A DNA stretch of 64,000 nucleotides from Heligmosomoides polygyrus polygyrus (Eukaryota; Nematoda; Chromadorea; Rhabditida; Heligmosomidae). Made by a program: the position numbers and the translations under genes. The DNA lies in NCBI GenBank assembly GCA_947396885.1, contig OX377204.1, positions 89,104,728-89,168,727 on the forward strand, in the 5' to 3' direction. Positions 56,273-64,000 of this stretch are shown here, one piece after another. The number at the start of each line of letters is the position of its first letter. Within the stretch, counting starts at the first letter, position 1. The notes under the pieces are model-generated. The model was not told the DNA's origin. It searched no databases and saw nothing but the letters and a program-made list of their open reading frames with translations.

Positions 56273-57380
56273 TGGGTGGGCCAAAAGTAATGAAACAAAT
56301 TCATCAAATTTCTTTATCTCTTTATAACTCAATTACAACTCAACGGTGCTAAGGAATATATTTGCCATTAAGGTCAATGACCTTGCTGCCATCGCTCAAC
56401 CAACTTCCTGATTCCATACTTCCAGAACTGCTTAGGCCTGGTGCTGATCCACTGCTCGATATGGTTGTCGGGGTCTGCTTGGGTCCTTGTGTCCCTTCCG
56501 ACCATGAAGTCCTATAGGCTCAAGAAGTAGTGGTAGTCGCATGGAGAGATATACGGCGAATACGCTAGGTGAGGCATGTGAACGTAGCCCAGTTGAGTAA
56601 GCTTATCCGTCGTCACTTTTGCCCAAAGGGGTGCGGCGTTGTCGAAGAGGAGGACTTTCTTGAAGCGCTGAGACCGAATAAGTGCGAGTCGCCGGTCCAT
56701 CTCTTCTATTTCGTTCACCATGGCCTTGGAGTCCATCGTCGTGCTTTTGGAAAACAGCTTCGAGTGTACCGTAAATGGGATCCGTTGAGCGATATCGGAA
56801 CCGTTGCCACTCTGGTCTTGTGTATTGTTGAGTTCAACCAATCCGCGACTTCGTTGTTCCACAGGAATAGTGGAAGAGCAAGAACAAGCAGAATGAAACC
56901 AGTATCGCAGCCTTCCCTATTTATACCACGGGCAGCTGCGATACTGATAAAACACATATCATAGTAAACAAATAGAGATAACAGATCCTCTATATACCGG
57001 TCCATGGACGCAGACTCAAAAGCTCAGAAGGTGCTTCTCGCCGTGAACATCCCGCTGGACGAAGGTCGGTAACAGGTCACCAGGCCTCACCCAGACTCGC
57101 TGCTTGGCAGGAATAAGGTAGAAGACGTACTTCTCATCTTGCGTGACTATTGAGTCCAAGCTGCTAGGGGTTGGGAATTGGGTGAGATTTGCCTCGACAC
57201 AGGTCGACTCGTCAGACTGGGGTTTCGGCATGCTTCTGGAAAGGGCGAAAGTGGTCACTTCTCAGGTGGCCTTCAGTAGGTAACAAACAAACATACAACT
57301 ACGAGAAGCACAAAACCAGACTCCAGTCACGACATATGTGGGCACGTCATGGAGAGCCTCATTACTTTTGGCCCACCCTA
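56273..57380 (-). mobile_element. Mariner relic with 20-bp inverted ends (gene D intron 7)
   Basis: The ends gggtgggccaaaagtaatga and tcattacttttggcccaccc are perfect inverted repeats. On the - strand 57258-57016 gives IVTQDEKYVFYLIPAKQRVW (first catalytic region), and 56862-56512 gives KKVLLFDNAAPLWAK and AYSPYISPCDYHYFLSL (second and third). Frames are broken between them. Confidence 0.85.
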
Positions 57381-58127
57381 ATAATTTGCCTACATGACAG
57401 CATTTCTGGAATTTTGATGATCAACGGGCCGATAGGTGACATGTGAATCGTAGAACTGGGGATACAATACGCCTTATACAACCACGAAATGCTTCCAGAG
57501 ACGCTCTGAATGAGAGCAGTTCCCTTCACAATGATTCTACGGGTTATAACATCCAAAGGATGCAGTTTGATTTATCCCTCGCTGAGATCCAGTGCTAAAT
57601 CTGAATAAACTATGCGCAAACTCCAGTCCACGGTTATCGGCAGGCTATTATCTAAACAATTGAACCTAGGTGTAAACAACGACGAAAGCAACTTTTCAGG
57701 TCAGTTGCGATGCTCGTCTCGAGCTTGAATTCGATCTGGTCACCGAGCGTCTGACTGTAGCTCAAAGGAACCTATTGATGCCGAACGACAACGGCACCTG
57801 CACACTGTTGGTGATGCCCTCAAACTCCGACGGCTTCGATATGGGGCAGAATGTCGTGCTCGGCATTCCTTTCCTACGCGGACGTTGCACATACTTCGAC
57901 ACCAGTGCTCAGCGAATCGGGTTTGCTCTCGCCAAAACCCATTCTTCAGAAGACTAACAAACTCGTTTTACTGAATTGCAGAATTTAGTGCTGGTATTAT
58001 ACATACACATGTAAATCAAATAAATTATGGGTGGAGATTCTCTGCTTTTTCAATTTCTACTTTTGGGTGAGTACTGGCACGTACATAATAACTGTAGACC
58101 CTCTTGAACGTCTGACCTCCACACAAA

Positions 58128-59040
58128 TACTGCGTGAACCAAAATAACGTGGACAAGATTTTTTCGTCATAATTATAAAACGGCCAACAATTCGAGAAAA
58201 CGTCAACTAAACTACAACAATCCAAACATTAGGGCAAATCATGTTCAAGTGGTTTCGAAGTGCCTCCCTTGGAACGGATGCAGAGGGCCAAACGTTTCGC
58301 GAATTTTTCGACGATGGGCCGCAGGTCATCAGGAGACAACCGTTCTCACTCCAGGCGCAAGGAATCCTTCAGGGACTCGAGACTGCGGTGGCGTTTGACG
58401 CCAACCCTAAGCCTCTAAAATGCCCCACACATGTAGTCCATCGGATTCCAATCCGGAAAATACGGCGGCCATTCCGAAGGCGTGATGAAGTCGGGGAAAT
58501 AGGCCGTGCACCACGCCTGCCTACTCTTCGCCCTATGTTCAGGTGCAGAGTCCTGCTGGAACATCGAATAGGCATCACCGAAGTGCTGGTGGAACCAAGG
58601 AAGAACTACGGACTCGGAAATGTCTCGCTGGTACACATCTTCGTCGATTTTCACTCCTTTATCCACGAAAACCAGGGGGTCTTGCCGCTGGCGCAGATTC
58701 CGCCCCAAACCATGGTAGATTGTGGATCTTGGACGATAGCAGAGGTGTTTGAAGCTTCTGTAGACAACATCCTACCATTTTTGCGATTGTGCGCCTGCTC
58801 CACGGTGAACAGCTTCTCATCCGTGAACAGAATCTGTTCCCAGGTACGACCCATCGTCGAAAAATTCGCGAAACGTTTGGCCCTCTGCATCCGTTCCAAG
58901 GGAGGCCACTACGAAACCACTTGAACATGACGTACCTAATGTTTGTATTGTTGCAATTTAGTTGACGTTTTCTCGAATTGTTGGTTGTTTTATAATTATG
59001 ACGAAAAAATCTTGTCCACGTCATTTTGATTCACCCTGTA
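58128..59040 (-). mobile_element. maT-like element with about 190-bp inverted ends
   Basis: TA-flanked: ctgcgtgaaccaaaat ... attttgattcaccctg. The outer about 190 bp on each side are inverted copies, and both contain the transposase C-terminal codons (IVEKFAKRLALCIRSKGG). On the - strand the middle encodes ILFTDEKLFTVEQAHNRKN, STMVWGGICASGKTP, FQQDSAPEHRAK and WPPYFPDWNPMDYM, with breaks. The transposase N-terminus is replaced by the right-hand copy. The 227-codon + strand frame here is mainly antisense. It lies just downstream of gene D. Confidence 0.85.
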
Positions 59041-59209
59041 ATATCGGAACCTTTGAACGGTGGGTCTACATACATACATCGTGTTCCAGCATCTTACAAG
59101 ACGTTTCAACGGTGCAAGTGTAGAGAGGAGACGCATCCTAGTTTTCGTTCATAAAATTTGGCAATTTTGCTCAAAAGCTTTAAGGATTCAAATCCTATCT
59201 GTATATCAA

Positions 59210-60387
59210 GATCCTGTCACCTGTATCACCTGTCGTCCCGTTGATCATCGACTTGCTCGAGCGGGCGCCAGCAGCGTCTCCATTCGTCCCTGTCGCGTGC
59301 CAGAGTGCTCCAATGGATCCTCCTCGCTCGAGGGACACGAAGAGCGTCATAGCGGTCGTTCAGCGCTTTCACGAAGAAGTCCGACCAACGCATTGGTGGG
59401 CGTCCTGGTGTTCTCTTAACATCCCGCGGAATCCAGTCGGCGACGGCTCTCGTCCAGCGGGTGTCTGCGAAGCGCATTACGTGGCCGGCCCACCTAATTT
59501 TCGACAACCTGACCCACGCGACAGCGTCTCTGATCTTCGAACGTCGGTGAAGCTCGGAACTCCGGAGGCCTTCTCTCACTTGCGTGAGTCGTGTCACTCC
59601 GAGCATCGTCCTCTCGATTCCACGCTGCGCGACGCTGATCGCGTGTTCATCCTGCTTTCGTATAGCCCAGATCTCTGAGGCGTATGTTAGGGCAGGAAGA
59701 ACAGTGGAGTCGAATAGGTGGGCACGGAGTCGGACGTTCTTCGTCTTCTTCACAACTTCTTCGACGCTCTTGAAAGCTCCCCAAGCCGCTCGTCTCCTCC
59801 TGCTCAGCTCTGGTGCTAGGTCGCTGGCCATATTGACTTCGTGACCCAGATAAACATAGCTGGAGCATTCGGAGATGTTCGTTCCGTTGAGCGAGAATGG
59901 TGCATCAGAAACTCGTCCGTTCCTCATGAACATCGTCTTCGTAAGATTCAGCTGCAGTCCAACGTTCCCACATACACGATCGAAGTCGGCCAGCATTCGC
60001 TCCGCCTGGCTGTTATGAGTTGCTCGGTGTTATGAGCACGATGTCGTCAGCGAAACAAAGATGGTGCAGCTGCTGGCCGTCGACCTTCACTCCCATGTCT
60101 TCCCATTCTAGTTCGCGCATGACGTTTTTGAGGGTGGCGCTGAAGAGCTTCGAGGATATGGTATCCCCCTGCCGAACCCCTCTCTTCACGTCGATGACGA
60201 CGTCGTTGTAGAATGGTGAGATCTTGGTCGTGAATCCACTGTACAGCTCTCGAAGGACTCTGATGTACTGAGTAGGAACACCTTGAGTGAGCAGGGCGTC
60301 GATGAGCGCTTCAGTTTCGACGGAGTCGAATGCCTTCTTCAGGTCGATGAACGTAAGGCACAGCGGCAGCTTGTACTCTCGCGACAC
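59210..60387 (-). mobile_element. RTE-1-like LINE, 5'-truncated
   Basis: On the - strand 60387-60013 encodes FIDLKKAFDSVETEALIDAL, GVRQGDTISSKLFSATLKN and LCFADDIVLI (RT motifs with FADD). 59996-59226 encodes the thumb and C-terminal end (SSYVYLGHEVNMASD, SKIRWAGHVMRFADTRW, RRCWRPLEQVDDQRDDR). A single frameshift separates them. The 3' tail is gatacaggt repeats, as at 26.9 kb. It is a different clade member from the LINEs at 33 and 52 kb. Confidence 0.9.
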
Positions 60388-60469
60388 TTCACTTCATCAT
60401 CATCATCATGAGCCAGCCAGACTGCCCGAAGGGACGAAGCGAGACTTAAGGCGGCCTCGAATCGCCTTA

Positions 60470-60590
60470 CATGTACTCCCAGTCTACCGAGTGCAAGCTT
60501 TTGGCGAGCCACGGCCATGTACTCCCAGTCTACTGAGTGCAAGCTTTTACATGTACTCCCAGTCCACTGAGTGCAAGCTTTTGGCCGAGC
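60470..60590. repeat. Three short tandem units
   Basis: catgtactcccagtc starts at 60470, 60516 and 60550, each followed by gagtgcaagctttt. Unit length varies (46, 34 bp). Confidence 0.85.
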
Positions 60591-60868
60591 CGACACAGTT
60601 ACAATCCGCGCAGTCACGGACACATCCGCGCACACTGTGCACGAACATGCCGCTCCCACGCACAAGGAACGCGTCGACCCGACACAGCAGGAGCAAGGAG
60701 TCCATCCCCTGCATCCTACCTGCGTCTCTTGGCAGTACACGGTCGCATTTGGTCCGCGTTTAATTCCCCTATCCACCACCCGGAGACACGCCACGTGGCC
60801 CTGCTACAAGCGGCCCGAGGTCCCTCTTAACAAGAGAGCCCGAAGGCTCTCTATCGAGGGAGATCCGT

Positions 60869-60914
60869 GTTGAAGTAGGATCTTGATGCTGTCACATCAA
60901 GATCCTACTTCAAC
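60869..60914. repeat. Perfect 20-bp hairpin
   Basis: gttgaagtaggatcttgatg (60869-60888), a 6-nt loop, then its exact inverse (60895-60914). Confidence 0.9.
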
Positions 60915-60919
60915 AAAAT

Positions 60920-63200
60920 TTTGTTGCTTCAACAACTGATGTTCAATTATCAAATGGATCGCAATTGGAGGCCTCCGGGATATCATGGGATGTTGTGACC
61001 AAAAAAGTTCATTTTGTGCTTGCCGTAAGTTTATCTAATTGAAATGTCTAATTATGATGCACTTCAAAGGTCAGGTATTTTTCTCCATATCTACTGGCAC
61101 ACACGTTTACAAATTCGGACTATCATAAGTTTTTAACGGTTTTACCCAGTTGTTAAAAGATTTTCTGTGAAGTTTTCGAAGTATGCTCTACCAACAATCG
61201 GACCTTTTTTGGGAGGGGGAGGGCAGGCTCAACCAATAGTAATACCAATAGTTCGACTACTTGTTGAGCTTCACCGGAGAATCTATAGTGTCCAGCTGCA
61301 ACTGTATACCTGTTGTGATTCTGTTCCAACGTCCGACATACCCATGTAATTCCCACTTCAAAGGAGCAATTCTGGTCAAAAATGTGGACCATTGTGGGAA
61401 TACGGAATAGGGCTGCAGAGATTTCGACTGTTTCAATCAAACTTCCAAAAACAGGGCCGCAAAACACTAGGATGCCACTTCCAGACGATCACCTGTGGGA
61501 TAAGCATCCGTTGAAAACCACAGTTTATGACGTTACATTTACAATCCCTTGCAGCCTATCTGGTATTTTAGGTCTGGCAGTTCAATCTAGGGAGTCCGGG
61601 GCCGTCTCTGGAATTTCCACGATTTCCTTTAGTGTCGATTATACGTTGCGGGCATCACGCTTCGCTACTTTTTCAAGGGCCACATGCAGCACGTCTCATT
61701 CATTCATGTCCAATATATAGCTATAGAATTTGTTATTCTTTTTGGAAGTTATCCGCTTTAGGACTGCTTCAGGACGTGCTTCTTCGTTGGCACCTTCCGC
61801 GGAGTCGAGCTACTCTTGAGCTCGTACCGGATATAGGCTAGATTGCTTTAACCTCCTACCGTCTCTTTCTGTCATGAGTGTTACCTAAGAAGTATTTTTT
61901 GGAAGTACTGCAAGTCGATTTAGTAATGTTGGAGCCTGTCTCCCGGTGCCGCGTCTGATAGAGGCACCCAATCCGGTGTTTCCAAACGGTGTTTTTTAGT
62001 GGTGGGAATTATGCTAGTTTCCGTCCTCTGGGATGTGCTGCGTTCTATCTTCCCCTTTTTTTACCCACTTTTATTCCTAGTTTTCCATTTTGTTTTTTAT
62101 CCTATTCTTGACTAATTTTGTCTGCAATTAGACAGCAGCATTACGTGTTCTGTTCTAACTTTCTGCCTGTCTGGTGTTTTTGACCATGGCGCGTGTACGT
62201 GACGTATTCAATAAATAAAAAATAAATAAAAATCCAAAAAAGAGTAGAGGAATAGACTCAATCACTAGCGTCTGCAGCCCTTGCCTTGGACTTAAAGAGC
62301 TCACCCGTCCGATCGAGATAATCAAATCGACACGGGGGACTTGGGGCGAGTCACCTTGCAAAAAAGAGGAACACTTTCCTTGCCGAAATATAGAGACAAA
62401 TTGAACTGGGCATGTGATCATCAAGAGAAAATAACAGTGTACTAACATCCGCCACATGTATCATAGCGCCGAAAAGTCTTAAGGATGCTATGATGGTAGT
62501 TTGTTGAAGTTCAAATTTTTGATACAGGGGCGGCTTCCGGGGAAAGGGTGTTTTTATACATTTTACATAAACCTGATTATAAGTTATCGGTCGCGTTAGG
62601 TATTGTACTCCTTATATAAGTTTGATTATAAGTCTAATCAGTTGTATATTTTTCTATTGAAATCTCCGCATCCCCTAATCTCGTATTGGGCCGGATTAAA
62701 ATTTGCAGGCCTATCGACTTGTTGTTGTGAGGCATTTTCGCAGGGTAGAGCTTTGCGAAATTCCCACCATAAATGGTCAACGTCTCGTCCAATAAACACG
62801 TTTAATAGTTTTTGCCCCGTGATATATTTGGTATATTCTGGGTAAAAATGTATCACTATTTTCGCACCAACCTACATACATGACTTTTGTAGCTGCACAC
62901 GGCGAAGCACTGATAAGCTCGAGAACTGATATTCTTTACGAGTTTTCTTATCATTTTTCGTTAGGGTGGCTGGGATTCCGACTGATAGTGCTCGTTTCCT
63001 TCCGCATTATCACGTCACCCTCGCTCGCTAGAAAGGTTGAGCGCCGTACTCTGGACGCTTGCGATAGAGTGTTGCGCGACGAATTCTTCTCTGGGAGGGG
63101 CGAAAGACACTGAAGGGTAATCTGTTCATGGCCCTTACTTATACTTGAGCGTTTGTTAGACATCGATGCAGGTTCGCTTGCCTGAATGTGATTGTTATTT
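60920..63200. other. Unclassified AT-rich region
   Basis: Short frames only. 61160-61720 contains longer open stretches on both strands (up to 112 codons) without motifs I recognise, possibly a decayed coding piece. 62205-62232 ends in a caataaataaaaaataaata-like tail that could be a retroelement 3' end. Confidence 0.3.
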
Positions 63201-63570
63201 ACATTTTTCACGTCAAGCTGAACATTTCCAAATGAAACTGGACACTTTTCAACAAAGTTCAACACATTTCACATCAACTGAACACCACATGGCTGTTTTT
63301 TTTTTGTTTGAAAAAGACTAACACTTTTGAAATCAAACTGAATATCTTCCAAATCAAAACGAGTTCCTTCCTCATTCATCTAGACTTTCTAAAAAGGTTA
63401 GAAGAAATTTTTTTAAGGAAAAACTTAGCGTGACTTTCTTTGAAGTTTTAATTCAGCTATTCAGTAAGTGAACGCGTTGTTTCACTTTGTAAAATTCTCA
63501 TTCTTCAAGTATAGATAATCGTTTAAAGCTGGTTTAAAGAGCAGGAAGGCAGTCGTTCTCTAGTGCCAAA
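63200..63570. repeat. AT-rich dispersed repeat, second copy
   Basis: Related to 41575-41900: serial aaatcaaactgaa-type units, gtgactttctttgaagtt and gagcaggaaggcagt. Confidence 0.6.
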
Positions 63571-64000
63571 TTAAGAGATTGCGCAGAATTCTTGTTCACG
63601 ACTCCGAAGCTTTTATTCGATTGATAGAGAAATTTCTGTTTGCTTTAAAACCAAGTTTAATTTATTTTTCCCTCAAAAATAAAATTTCATAAAACTATTA
63701 CTCACTTGCGCAATAGAACTAAAAAAATTCGAAAGTTGTACCAAATTCTCCGTGAACAAAAAATTATTCCAACCATCTTGCAAAGTTGGTAATTTAACCT
63801 GCAAGAAGCCGGATTCGATATGGAATACGTACACATTGATTTTAGAAGCATCACATCGTTTGTAATCGTCCAATTTGACGTTAAAATTTTGTATTTCTGT
63901 CAGCTGCTTGATCGGGGTGGAGACCGGCGGCGTTTATGTAACGCGCTTATTCAGTGCTACACATGTCTTCTATAACCTCTCCCATGTGCAATAAGCCAGC
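63571..64000. other. Window end: nothing recognised
   Basis: AT-rich, with a 66-codon - strand frame (63873-63673) without motifs. Confidence 0.3.

Larger units (their letters stand above)
40981..57957 (+). pseudogene. Gene D: pepsin-like paralogue with a 5-nt deletion in exon 7
   Basis: Recognisable exons lie at 40981-41088, 43010-43161, 43690-43786, 46293-46467, 48565-48654, 49250-49371, 51201-51300 and 57700-57957. Exons 1-6 have the same lengths and phases as A-C and are open, with DTGSANFWIPD, a flap exon with NYDHFGISEG, and DGVLGLAFQSFAT. Exon 7 is 100 nt instead of 105. After ITMP, five bases are missing, and the family frame resumes as QFLQVLTALNL one frame off, so the spliced mRNA meets a stop soon after entering exon 8. 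Exon 8 itself is intact (LGIPFLRGRCTYFD, TAA at 57955). Exons 6 and 8 are both phase 0 at this junction, so skipping exon 7 would restore the frame and delete the segment that normally contains DTG. The signal peptide (MLITLFVTTTLLKAVSP) has a Lys in its core and Pro at the expected cleavage site. The promoter is well preserved. It is either a young pseudogene, an exon-skipping gene or an assembly error. Confidence 0.75.

Noticed and set aside
58241..58924. 227-codon + strand frame
   Set aside because: Mostly antisense to the maT transposase. Only its last 25 or so codons are sense, because the inverted end carries the transposase terminus.
61153..61720. Overlapping 104- and 112-codon frames
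   Set aside because: No motifs, both strands open over the same stretch, and no splice-supported extension could be read.

Overview
This is a 64 kb piece of a nematode genome, most likely a clade V strongylid (a hookworm-type parasite). The evidence is compact exons joined across introns of tens to thousands of bases, TTTCAG-like 3' splice sites, short AATAAA-proximal 3' UTRs, RTE-type LINEs, mariner/maT relics, tRNA-derived SINEs and foldback MITEs. The genus assignment is inference. No bacterial genes, rRNA or CRISPR are present.

The genes are a head-to-tail array of four eight-exon genes on the + strand for secreted pepsin-like (family A1) proteins: A (1322-8510), B (13480-22797), C (23439-38646) and D (40981-57957). 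Exon lengths are almost invariant (108, 152, 97, 175, 90, 122, 105 and 252-258 nt; D exon 7 is 100 nt), and I could join A, B and C into complete open frames of 366-367 residues. All keep the N-lobe DTGS motif. In all four the C-lobe DTG is replaced by SSS or STS, the flap YGTG motif is missing, and no room is left for a pepsin prosegment. The array therefore looks like a family of secreted pseudoproteases rather than digestive enzymes. Gene D has a 5-base deletion in exon 7 and is probably a pseudogene. Each gene has the same promoter grid: two inverted GATA cores, a GTCA element and a TATA box 30 bp after the second GATA, 40-50 bp before the ATG. This suggests gut-type GATA control.

Most of the rest is mobile DNA in introns and spacers: about twenty copies of one tRNA-derived SINE; two other tRNA-like repeat families; two near full-length RTE-like LINEs on the - strand, each with an 18-bp target duplication and a tRNA-like 5' end (33107-36268 and 52640-55522); RTE-1-like LINE fragments (26.5 kb, 59.2-60.4 kb); six mariner/maT relics; and a MITE family with GGCCGGATTCATCAAC-like ends that often lies in duplicated CCAGG. 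Because B and C are recent duplicates, several insertions can be compared with empty sites in the sister copy.

Layout: 0-1.2 kb dispersed repeats; 1.2-8.5 kb gene A; 8.6-13.3 kb repeats including a 374-bp tandem array; 13.4-22.8 kb gene B; 23.3-38.7 kb gene C, swollen by a GC-rich foldback and a LINE; 39-41 kb spacer; 40.9-58.0 kb gene D, swollen by three mariners, a LINE and a possible Pack-type element; 58.1-60.4 kb maT foldback and a LINE; 60.4-64 kb AT-rich sequence with no gene I can support.
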